DNA from: Zobellia galactanivorans
GTDB taxonomy: Bacteria; Bacteroidota; Bacteroidia; Flavobacteriales; Flavobacteriaceae
Length of the DNA: 64,000 bases
Direction: 5' to 3'
Assembly (NCBI RefSeq): GCF_000973105.1
Contig: NC_015844.1
Coordinates: 4,336,501 to 4,400,500 of the forward strand
Under the pieces are notes generated by a model. That model worked only from the letters and a program-made list of their open reading frames with translations, searched no databases and was not told where the DNA came from. Numbering within the stretch: position 1 is the first letter of the stretch; each line of letters begins with the position of its first letter. Both the position numbers and the translations under genes were made by a program. Of the stretch, positions 45,420 through 53,525 are shown in pieces.

Positions 45420-48161
45420 TTAGCGCTGACTTCGGTTTTCCCACTTCAGGTCGCTAAGGATGGAGCTTTTTATTCCGATAAAGAAATACCATCGAGAGTA
45501 TTGACCAAAAGGGGTCCAGTTAAAGTTCATCCTAAAACTTTTTAGGTCGCGTTCAAAGCGTAACTGGGTAAGGGTAAAACCTTTGTTCTTAAAATCGTAT
45601 CCACTGGAGCCGCCCACCTTCCAACGGGGAGAAAGCTCAATGTCGCCCGAGAACATCAATGAATGACTGCTGAATTCGTTCTGTCGGGCCGAGTTGAAGT
45701 AACTTGCGGAATAGGCCAATCGGAAATTCCATGGGATTTTGGTGGCGTAGCGCGGGTTATCTACGTCTTCACCCTTATCTTTTTCGTCGTCATCTATTCT
45801 TCGCCTGTCAAAGTCGTCCGCCCTTCCGAAAAGGTCGTCGTCCCTACCTCCGCTTTGGGCTACGTAATCGTAGGCACCGGCCTCTTCCTCTTCTTCCTCT
45901 TCTTCTTTCTTTTTTCCAAAGGTCTTGCTGTCTATGGAATACCCGATGTTTATATTGGCTTGGGTCAATCTAAAAAGGCTTCCTCCGTTATCGATGTTGA
46001 ATTTGTCGATTCTGCTACCATTGTTGTCTATGGCGTATGGGTCAAGGCCTGCAGAAAAGTTAATAGACATTTTATTGTCTAAAATGTTCGTTCCGCCGTT
46101 AATTCTTAGGGGGCTTAATTTTAAGGAATCCGACTCAAAATTATATCCGGTGGAAATATTGAAATTGCTAAGGATCGGAATCTTTTTGGGTTCGGTGGCC
46201 GTTGAATCCTTATCCCTTACCTTGGCTTCGAGGGTGTTTGCCAAAGAAAAGCTAAGGCTGTTGCTCTTGCCGAGGCTAGGGGCACCGTTTAGCGTGCCTT
46301 CAAAGCGGCTATACTGTACAACCTCTCCGGTATCGTTGTTCAGGTATTCATCGTAGAACTGGTCAAAAGAAGGGGAGTAACCGTAGCTTAACGAGGGCCG
46401 CATAACGTGGCGTAAGGCTTGTATCTTTTTGTCTTCCCCAAAATTGAAAGTACCGTAGACCGTGGTTCCTATACTGGCACTCATATTGTATTTGTTGTAA
46501 CGGTCAAAACCTGAAATGGTATCTTTTACGACCGAACCGATCTCACCGTCTTCGCTGCGCTCGTAGCGTTGGGTATAGGTTTCCAATGCCCATACATCTT
46601 CGTAGCTACCGCCCATGGTAACACTGAAAAATTTGGCGACCTTAAAATTGGTGCTGATAGGGATGCGGTGTTTTGCACCGACCTTGGCATTGTCGAACAT
46701 GGCCGCCTTTAAAAAGTTTTCGTCGTTCGTAGTCAGTGAGTTACGTGCATTGACGTCATACTGGAAATTAATATTCTGTATCACCCCTTTTTTGATTCCG
46801 TCTTTTTTGGCGAATGGGAATATACGTTCCATACTGGCCTGAAAGGTAGGAAGGGTCATCTGTATGTTGTCTTGGTCGGGGTTGGCACGTGCCGTAGGGC
46901 TCGTATTCTGTGAGTGACTTGCCGTAAGGCTCATGTTGACCGAAGGATAGGCCGGAAAGGTCTTGGAATATGAAATGGATGACGATAGGTTGTTGTTCTG
47001 GGTCAAGGGCAGGTTTACCTGGTTCAATGAGTTTTGGTAATACGAACTGCTTCCTAGGTTTACCGATGCCGAAAACCGGGAATTGGGACTGGCCTTGGTG
47101 TCTTGTGAGTGTGATATCTGAATGTTCCACACCTTACTGTTGCTATAATCGTCAAAACCCTTCTGGCTCGTGACCAAATTTTCGTACCTGAAATTAACGT
47201 TACCGCGGTAGCGATAGCGCTTGCTGTACACGCTTTGTGTTCTAAAACCATAACTTCCGTTGGTATAGAAATCCCCCGTAAGGGTAATATCCGCATAATC
47301 GGAAAAGGGTATGTAATACCCTCCATTCTGTAAAAAGTAGCCTCTATCGGGGTCGTTACCGAATGTAGGCATCATCAATCCTGCGGAGCGGCCTACCGTT
47401 AAAGGGAAATAGGCAAAGGGCAAGGCCACGGGCGTCGGCACATCGGCTATGTAAAGGTTGCTGAAGCCTGCAATGACCTTCTTTTTGGGGACAAATTTCG
47501 CCTTTCGGATCCGAATGTAGTAATCGGGATTTATGGTGTCTTGTGAGGTGGTCAATTTTCCTTCGTGAAGAAAATAGACCGAATCGTTTTCCTTTTTTGT
47601 GATCTCCGCATAAACCTTCATGGCGTCGCTTCCCAATTGTCCCAGACCGGCCTGCTGCTCGGTTCTTGAGTTCCAGATCAAGGCTTTTTGGGTGTCAAAG
47701 TTAAAACGGATACTGTCGGGCCGTACCTCGTTATCACCCTGTTTAAAATAGGGGAGCTGGGTATAATTGCCCAAAGAATCTTTGATCCGCCCCGCGTATA
47801 CCTCGTTTTTAATATAGTCCATTGTAATAATACCGGCTTTTAATTCGGTATCTTGGTAATATATTTCGGCTTCGTTATAGAGGTATATCTTTTGGTCTTT
47901 TTGGCTCAGTTTGACGTAATCTTTGGCCTTGTACTTGATTTTGTCAAGTAGTAAGGGCTCCTTGCCATTATTGGGGCCAAGTGCGGTTGAATCTCCCGCT
48001 ATACTGTCTTTTTGTACAGGGTCTGGGAAAAGTGGGGCAATAATAGTATCCTTGTCTGCTTTGATGGGTAGCCATATTAAACCGTCTTCTTGAGCGAGTG
48101 AATTGAAAGCGCCAACAAATAGCAATGCTAGTAAAAGTAAAAGATGTTTGTTTGATTGCAA
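45420..48161 (-). CDS. lptD: LptD-like LPS-assembly outer-membrane protein
   Basis: LptD is the beta-barrel that places LPS or LOS in the outer leaflet. The 913-residue protein has a signal peptide (about 1-23, ending NSLAQ), an N-terminal OstA-like jelly-roll (about 70-190, with KLSQKDQKIYLYNEAEI and DYIKNEVYAGRIKD), and a C-terminal barrel rich in alternating aromatic and polar strands, ending with SDLKWENRSQR. A low-complexity run of eight Glu after two Lys sits at residues about 753-765, probably in a loop. The start is TTG at 48161; the preceding in-frame codons contain no ATG before 48260. A -7 box TAAGTTTG precedes it. The name follows the Bacteroidota annotation of this family; sequence similarity to E. 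coli LptD is low. Confidence 0.85.
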   Translation of the reverse strand: MQSNKHLLLLLALLFVGAFNSLAQEDGLIWLPIKADKDTIIAPLFPDPVQKDSIAGDSTALGPNNGKEPLLLDKIKYKAKDYVKLSQKDQKIYLYNEAEIYYQDTELKAGIITMDYIKNEVYAGRIKDSLGNYTQLPYFKQGDNEVRPDSIRFNFDTQKALIWNSRTEQQAGLGQLGSDAMKVYAEITKKENDSVYFLHEGKLTTSQDTINPDYYIRIRKAKFVPKKKVIAGFSNLYIADVPTPVALPFAYFPLTVGRSAGLMMPTFGNDPDRGYFLQNGGYYIPFSDYADITLTGDFYTNGSYGFRTQSVYSKRYRYRGNVNFRYENLVTSQKGFDDYSNSKVWNIQISHSQDTKASPNSRFSASVNLGSSSYYQNSLNQVNLPLTQNNNLSSSISYSKTFPAYPSVNMSLTASHSQNTSPTARANPDQDNIQMTLPTFQASMERIFPFAKKDGIKKGVIQNINFQYDVNARNSLTTNDENFLKAAMFDNAKVGAKHRIPISTNFKVAKFFSVTMGGSYEDVWALETYTQRYERSEDGEIGSVVKDTISGFDRYNKYNMSASIGTTVYGTFNFGEDKKIQALRHVMRPSLSYGYSPSFDQFYDEYLNNDTGEVVQYSRFEGTLNGAPSLGKSNSLSFSLANTLEAKVRDKDSTATEPKKIPILSNFNISTGYNFESDSLKLSPLRINGGTNILDNKMSINFSAGLDPYAIDNNGSRIDKFNIDNGGSLFRLTQANINIGYSIDSKTFGKKKEEEEEEEEAGAYDYVAQSGGRDDDLFGRADDFDRRRIDDDEKDKGEDVDNPRYATKIPWNFRLAYSASYFNSARQNEFSSHSLMFSGDIELSPRWKVGGSSGYDFKNKGFTLTQLRFERDLKSFRMNFNWTPFGQYSRWYFFIGIKSSILSDLKWENRSQR

Positions 48162-48208
48162 GGCTATATATCCTATTTTTGTAACCGTTCGGCTTATTTT
48201 TCGGAGCT

Positions 48209-48216
48209 CAAACTTA
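48209..48216 (-). promoter_or_regulatory. Candidate -7 promoter box for lptD
   Basis: The minus strand reads TAAGTTTG, matching TANNTTTG, 47 bases before the TTG start. No -33 element is clear. Confidence 0.4.
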
Positions 48217-48265
48217 CATATATTTTTCGTTCCCTATACAGGGTGTTACCATAAATTTAACCATA

Positions 48266-49645
48266 ATGAAGGCTTCTAAATACAGAGTGAATACCCGTGT
48301 ACAACGGTTTTTCCTATTTCCTATTATTTTTTTAGCACTAATCTTATCTTCTTTTTACACCAAGAATCCTGAAAACAGAAACGATGGAAAATTCACGGTA
48401 GTGCTTGATGCTGGGCATGGTGGACATGATCCAGGCAATATGGGCAACGGGTATTTGGAAAAGCAGATCGCGTTGAACATTGTATTAAAAGCTGGCTCTA
48501 TTTTAGAGAAAAATCCGAATATAAAAGTAATCTATACCCGTAAGGATGATACCTTCGTAGATCTTTATGAAAGGGGACAAATTGCGAATAAGGCCAATGC
48601 CGACCTTTTTGTGTCGGTTCATTGCGATTCACATACTTCAAATGCACACGGTGCGGGAACCTTTGTTTTGGGACTTCATGCGAACAAACAAAATTTTGAA
48701 ATCGCAAAAAAGGAAAACTCGGTAATTTATTTGGAGGATAATTATAAGAGCAAGTACGCCGATTACGATATTAACTCGCCTGAGTCGGTAATCGGACTTA
48801 CCATAATGCAAGAAGAGTTTTTGGATCAGAGTATAGCTTTGGCGAAGGCCATTCAAGACAACTTTACGAAAAAGCTCAAGAGAACCGATAGAAAGGTCAA
48901 GCAGGCCGGGTTTATTGTTTTGCACCAGACCGTTATGCCGAGTGTATTGGTGGAAACCGGTTTTTTGACGAATAAGGAGGAAGGGGCCTACCTGAATTCA
49001 AAAAGGGGACAGTCGGAGATGGGAACCTCCATAGCCGAGGCAATCCTTACGTATAAAGAGAATATTAGGGCCAATATTGCCGATTTCGATACGAGTATCA
49101 TAGCCAGTACGCCCGAACCCGAACCGATAGAGGAAAAGAAAGAACAGCCTAAACCGGAACCGGTCGCTGCCCCGAAAAAAGAAACGGTATCGCAAAAAAT
49201 CAAAGACGAGCCTATTGTGGCCAAGACTACCGAGGTGCCCGCGGAGCCAAAGAAGGAGGCTATTCAAATCATCGAAGAGGCCAAGGGAAATGATCAGGAC
49301 GTTGCGGTAAAAAAAGAGACTCCCCCAGAACCACAAAAGACAGCACCTTCGGTTTCGAAGGAAACTACTGTGGCCCCAGCGGAAAAAAAATCCGATGTGG
49401 TGTACAAGGTTCAGATTATGGCCAGTGCAAAGAACCTCCCGTTACGACCTGAATCGTTCAACGGACTCAATCGGGTGGCCAAAGAACCTTATAAAGGGCT
49501 TTATAGATATGTATATGGTAGCACACCATCATTGGAAGAGGCAAAAATGTTGAAATCGAACGCCGACTTAAAAGGGTATACCACTTCGTATATCGTTGCC
49601 TATAGAAATGGCGAACGGATACCTTTTAAAGACAGTCTCAAGTAG
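48266..49645 (+). CDS. N-acetylmuramoyl-L-alanine amidase with C-terminal SPOR-like tail
   Basis: This enzyme splits MurNAc from the peptide stem in the periplasm. The 459-residue protein has an uncleaved or cleaved N-terminal hydrophobic segment (about 14-31), then an Amidase_3 domain. The zinc ligands are H51 in DAGHGGHD (48-55), E66 in GYLEK and the later H in SVHCDSH; the catalytic Glu lies in LVETGFLTN. Residues about 285-385 form a Lys/Pro/Glu-rich linker, and the last 75 residues (VVYKVQIMASAKNLPL...) resemble a SPOR domain, which binds denuded glycan strands at septa. It is divergent from lptD and 100 bases before mlaD. Confidence 0.92.
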   Translation: MKASKYRVNTRVQRFFLFPIIFLALILSSFYTKNPENRNDGKFTVVLDAGHGGHDPGNMGNGYLEKQIALNIVLKAGSILEKNPNIKVIYTRKDDTFVDLYERGQIANKANADLFVSVHCDSHTSNAHGAGTFVLGLHANKQNFEIAKKENSVIYLEDNYKSKYADYDINSPESVIGLTIMQEEFLDQSIALAKAIQDNFTKKLKRTDRKVKQAGFIVLHQTVMPSVLVETGFLTNKEEGAYLNSKRGQSEMGTSIAEAILTYKENIRANIADFDTSIIASTPEPEPIEEKKEQPKPEPVAAPKKETVSQKIKDEPIVAKTTEVPAEPKKEAIQIIEEAKGNDQDVAVKKETPPEPQKTAPSVSKETTVAPAEKKSDVVYKVQIMASAKNLPLRPESFNGLNRVAKEPYKGLYRYVYGSTPSLEEAKMLKSNADLKGYTTSYIVAYRNGERIPFKDSLK

Positions 49646-49745
49646 GTTTCGATACAATAAATAATTACCTTCCATATTTTATTTCTAATTTTGTTAGGGA
49701 CCTATATATTGAAAGAAGTCTCTAATTAACCCAAAATCGATCCTT

Positions 49746-50726
49746 TTGAAACTATCCAGGGAAATAAAAACAGGAATAATAGTAATAGGCGGTATTCTAT
49801 TGTTCATCTTAGGTTTTAGCTATTTGAAATCATCGCCTTTATTTGAAGATGGTAAAACCATATACGCAGTGTATAAAGAGGTCGGAGGACTTCAAGTGGG
49901 CACGCCCGTAACCATAAACGGTTTTGTGGTAGGTAAGGTGACCGACGTTAAGTTCAAGGACCAGAGCGGTCATTTATTGGTCACTTTGTTTATTAAAAGT
50001 GATTTTGAATTCAGTAAGAACAGTTTTGCCGAGCTCTACGATACGGGAATTATCGGGGGAAAGGGCATTCAGGTTAAACCCATATTTGACGGGGCACCGA
50101 TGGCAAAGTCGGGCGACACCTTGACCAGCAAGGTTCAGCTGGGGCTGACACAATTGGTACAGAAACAACTGACTCCCTTACAGCAAAAAGTGGAAGGGGC
50201 CGTTACCAATGCCGATAGCTTGTTGATGAACGTGAACGAAGTGCTGGACGATAGGGCCAAAAAAGATTTGAGGGAAACCTTGAGCGGTCTGAACGCTACC
50301 GTAGCCAGTTTTCAAAAAAGCGCCGATATGCTCAGCCGGATTTTAAGTACCAACGAGGAGAACTTGAACCAATCGCTGAACAATTTTCAGGAACTTACCT
50401 CTAATTTCGCTAAACTATCAGACTCGTTGAACAATGCCGGTCTCGGCAATACTTTGGCAAACCTAGAGTCCACTATGGTCAATTTGAACAAATTGATGTC
50501 GAATATAGAGAAGGGGGACGGTACTTTGGGCAAGCTTATGAAAGACGAAGAACTTTATACAAATTTGAACAATGCATCAAGGGAACTGGATCTATTGCTC
50601 CAAGACTTTCGTTTGAACCCCAAGCGTTACGTAAACGTATCCGTTTTCGGTAAGAAGCAGGTAGATTACGAATTACCGGAAGACGATCCAGCCAACCTTC
50701 AACCACAACCACAACCCGAACAATAG
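49746..50726 (+). CDS. MlaD/MCE-family protein
   Basis: MCE proteins form hexamers that carry phospholipids between the membranes. The 326-residue protein has one N-terminal membrane anchor (about 9-28) and an MCE domain (about 36-115) with YAVYKEVGGLQVGTPVTINGFVVGKVTDVKF. A helical, coiled domain follows to about 290. The tail is a short Pro/Gln/Glu repeat. The start is TTG at 49746, chosen since MKLSREIKTGIIVIGGILLFILGFSYLK is the family-typical N-terminus. No MlaE permease or MlaF ATPase adjoins. The stop codon is immediately followed by the ATG of the Fe-S membrane protein. Confidence 0.92.
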   Translation: MKLSREIKTGIIVIGGILLFILGFSYLKSSPLFEDGKTIYAVYKEVGGLQVGTPVTINGFVVGKVTDVKFKDQSGHLLVTLFIKSDFEFSKNSFAELYDTGIIGGKGIQVKPIFDGAPMAKSGDTLTSKVQLGLTQLVQKQLTPLQQKVEGAVTNADSLLMNVNEVLDDRAKKDLRETLSGLNATVASFQKSADMLSRILSTNEENLNQSLNNFQELTSNFAKLSDSLNNAGLGNTLANLESTMVNLNKLMSNIEKGDGTLGKLMKDEELYTNLNNASRELDLLLQDFRLNPKRYVNVSVFGKKQVDYELPEDDPANLQPQPQPEQ

Positions 50727-52055
50727 ATGGAATACTTCCCAAATATTTTATTTGTAATCGTACTTATAGCCGGTATCGGTTTTTTTGCCCGAAACGTAAA
50801 ACGGCTGTCAAGAAATATTAAACTGGGTAAAGATGTAGACGTAAGCGATGACAAAGGCCAACGTTGGAAAAACATGGCCAAAATTGCCTTGGGGCAGACG
50901 AAGATGGTGGTTCGTCCCGTAGCGGGCTTTCTGCATATTATAGTATACGTCGGTTTTATCATTATCAATATCGAGGTGTTGGAGATCGTACTCGACGGCA
51001 TCTTGGGGACACACCGCCTTTTTGCGCCCCTTGGTTCGGTATACGATGTGCTGATCGGCTCTTTTGAAGTATTGGCTTTCTTGGTCATTGTTGCCGTAAC
51101 CGTATTTTGGGTACGCCGTAATATTATTCGGGTCAGACGTTTTATCAAACCGGAAATGACGGGTTGGCCCAAGCAAGATGGAAATCTTATTCTGTATATA
51201 GAATTGGTTCTTATGGTATTGTTCCTGACTATGAACGGGGCCGATTACCAATTGCAGCAAATGGGGGCAGACCATTATTTAAAGGCCGGTATGTTTCCGG
51301 TAAGCCAGTTTATGGCACCTCTTTTTGAGGGGATGTCCATGTCTTCGTTGATACTTTTGGAACGTACGGCATGGTGGCTTCATATTATAGGGATACTTTG
51401 TTTTTTGAATTACCTTTATTATTCCAAACATTTACATATTCTTTTGGCATTTCCCAATACCTATTACGGTAAATTGAAGCCAAAGGGACAGTTTAAAAAC
51501 TTGGATGCCGTAACCGCAGAGGTAAAATTGATGATGGATCCTTCTGCCGACCCTTTTGCCGCTCCTACGGAAGAAGATGCTGGGGAACCTGAAAAATTCG
51601 GGGCTTCCGACGTTACCGACCTGAGTTGGGTGCAGTTGTTGAATTCTTATACCTGTACTGAATGTGGGCGGTGTACCGACGAGTGCCCGGCCAACCAGAC
51701 CGGAAAAAAATTGTCGCCCAGAAAGATCATGATGGATACCCGTGACCGCTTAGAGGAAGTGGGTAAGAATATAGATGCCAACAAGGGGCAGTTTGTAGAC
51801 GACGGAAAGCAATTGCTAGACGATTATATCTCTAGGGAGGAGCTTTGGGCGTGCACTACGTGTAATGCTTGTGTTCAGGCTTGTCCGGTGAGCATAGATC
51901 CCCTTTCCATAATCATGGATATGCGTCAATATTTGGTAATGGAGCAATCCGCTGCGCCTACGGATTTGAACAATATGATGGGGAATATAGAAAATAACGG
52001 GGCGCCTTGGCCTTTCAACCAGATGGATCGACTCAACTGGGCCAAAGAAGAATAA
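50727..52055 (+). CDS. Membrane (Fe-S)-binding protein, HdrD/DsrK-like electron-transfer subunit
   Basis: The 442-residue protein has five to six hydrophobic segments in its N-terminal 240 residues, resembling the haem-b nitrate-reductase-gamma domain (His at 70, 96, 219, 235, 237 are candidate ligands). After a short acidic linker come two 4Fe-4S ferredoxin motifs: C310-x2-C313-x2-C316-x3-C320 and C376-x2-C379-x2-C382-x3-C386. This is the layout of membrane parts of heterodisulfide-reductase-like complexes. Its start codon follows the mlaD stop directly, and a second Fe-S gene with CCG motifs follows after 49 bases. Electron donors and acceptors are unknown. Confidence 0.88.
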   Translation: MEYFPNILFVIVLIAGIGFFARNVKRLSRNIKLGKDVDVSDDKGQRWKNMAKIALGQTKMVVRPVAGFLHIIVYVGFIIINIEVLEIVLDGILGTHRLFAPLGSVYDVLIGSFEVLAFLVIVAVTVFWVRRNIIRVRRFIKPEMTGWPKQDGNLILYIELVLMVLFLTMNGADYQLQQMGADHYLKAGMFPVSQFMAPLFEGMSMSSLILLERTAWWLHIIGILCFLNYLYYSKHLHILLAFPNTYYGKLKPKGQFKNLDAVTAEVKLMMDPSADPFAAPTEEDAGEPEKFGASDVTDLSWVQLLNSYTCTECGRCTDECPANQTGKKLSPRKIMMDTRDRLEEVGKNIDANKGQFVDDGKQLLDDYISREELWACTTCNACVQACPVSIDPLSIIMDMRQYLVMEQSAAPTDLNNMMGNIENNGAPWPFNQMDRLNWAKEE

Positions 52056-52104
52056 ACAAGGTACTTGGGCCGCGATACTAATTTTAGAATTTGAATTTTT
52101 TACA

Positions 52105-52896
52105 ATGGCGAACGAATTGAAAGTTCCAACAATGGCAGAACTCTTTGCCGCAGGTCAGAAACCAGAAGTTTTGTTTTGGGTCGGCTGTGCGGGTAGTTTT
52201 GACGATAGGGCGAAAAAAATAACAAAGGCTTTTGTGCAATTGCTCAACAAGGCGAATGTTTCCTTTGCCGTTTTGGGTACGGAGGAGAGTTGTACCGGTG
52301 ATCCGGCCAAAAGGGCGGGCAACGAGTTTCTCTTTCAAATGCAGGCGGTTACCAATATCGAAGTGATGAATGCCTACGGTATAAATAAAATCGTAACGGC
52401 TTGTCCCCATTGCTTCAATACCATTAAAAATGAGTACCCCGGTTTAGGGGGGCAGTATGAGGTGGTTCACCATACCCAATTTTTAAAGACCCTGTTCGAA
52501 GACGGAAGGATTACCCTTGAAGGTGGAAAATTCAAAGGAAAGCGTATAACTTACCATGACCCGTGCTATTTGGGCCGGGCCAATAATGTTTACGAAGCGC
52601 CAAGGGAAATGATCCGAAAACTTGATGCCGAGCTTATTGAAATGAAGAGCTGTAGGCAAAAGGGACTTTGTTGCGGTGCCGGTGGGGCACAGATGTTCAA
52701 GGAACCGGAAAAAGGGGATAAGGACGTGAACATAGAGCGTACGGAACAGGCAATGGAGACCCAGCCTGAAATTATTGCCGCCGCATGCCCATTTTGCAAT
52801 ACGATGATGACAGACGGAGTTAAGAATAAAGAAAAGGAGGGCGCCATTGCCGTGATGGATATTGCCGAGCTGATTGCCTCTGCGCAAGACCTGTAG
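52105..52896 (+). CDS. CCG-domain (Fe-S)-binding protein, HdrB/LutA-like
   Basis: This 263-residue soluble protein carries two cysteine-rich CCG-type domains. The first has C28, C63 (SCTG in place of CCG) and CPHC (100-103). The second has C154, CCG at 189-191 and CPFC (228-231). In HdrB and related lactate/glycolate oxidases these residues bind noncubane or 4Fe-4S clusters where thiol or electron chemistry occurs. It probably docks on the preceding membrane Fe-S protein as a split heterodisulfide-reductase-like pair. No flavoprotein or lactate-oxidase partner lies nearby, so the substrate is unassigned. Confidence 0.88.
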   Translation: MANELKVPTMAELFAAGQKPEVLFWVGCAGSFDDRAKKITKAFVQLLNKANVSFAVLGTEESCTGDPAKRAGNEFLFQMQAVTNIEVMNAYGINKIVTACPHCFNTIKNEYPGLGGQYEVVHHTQFLKTLFEDGRITLEGGKFKGKRITYHDPCYLGRANNVYEAPREMIRKLDAELIEMKSCRQKGLCCGAGGAQMFKEPEKGDKDVNIERTEQAMETQPEIIAAACPFCNTMMTDGVKNKEKEGAIAVMDIAELIASAQDL

Positions 52897-52935
52897 GGCC
52901 CCTCGATTAAGAACCCCCAATTAGAACACAAGAAA

Positions 52936-53418
52936 ATGCTAGTAGAATTTAATACTTTGCCCGATGCTTCACGCATATGGATCTATCAGGCCAACCGCAG
53001 TTTTACCGAAGCCGAATTGGCCGAAATACGTAACGAGCTCAACGACTTTATAACCGAATGGACCGCCCATGGTAGTCAGTTGAAAGCAGGATATGAAATA
53101 AAATACAAAAGGTTTATTGTTTTGGCCCTCGACCAAAGTGAGGTGGCCGCATCAGGTTGTTCAATAGACGCATCGGTTCACTTTATCCAACATTTAGAAA
53201 AAAAATACAATGTAGAACTTCTTGATAAGATGAACGTTTCTTATAAGCAAGGCGAGCACATTGCCTATAAGACCTTGATAGATTTCAAAAAAATGGCCAA
53301 ACAAAAGGCAGTGTCTAAAAACACTATTGTTTTTAACAATCTTGTTGCCAATAAACAGGAGTACCAAGAACATTGGGAAGTACCCGCCGGGGAGAGTTGG
53401 CATGCCCGGTTTATGTAG
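52936..53418 (+). CDS. Conserved flavobacterial protein of unknown function
   Basis: This is a 160-residue cytoplasmic protein with no signal peptide. Related proteins are often named ABC transporter ATPase, but I see no Walker A, Walker B or LSGGQ signature here. Conserved-looking features are the SGCSIDASVHFIQHLEKKYNVELLDKMNV stretch (about 73-101) with a single Cys, and a C-terminal QEYQEHWEVPAGESWHARF. Its start lies 40 bases after the Fe-S gene stop on the same strand, suggesting cotranscription. No function can be assigned. Confidence 0.78.
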   Translation: MLVEFNTLPDASRIWIYQANRSFTEAELAEIRNELNDFITEWTAHGSQLKAGYEIKYKRFIVLALDQSEVAASGCSIDASVHFIQHLEKKYNVELLDKMNVSYKQGEHIAYKTLIDFKKMAKQKAVSKNTIVFNNLVANKQEYQEHWEVPAGESWHARFM

Positions 53419-53525
53419 TGAAATCGGTTCGACATGTTTCCTGAAGTATTGGTTTCATTATATATATCGGATGAAATGCAATATTCCTTTTAGTTTTTAG
53501 TTATTGCCATAGATCTATCTGAACA

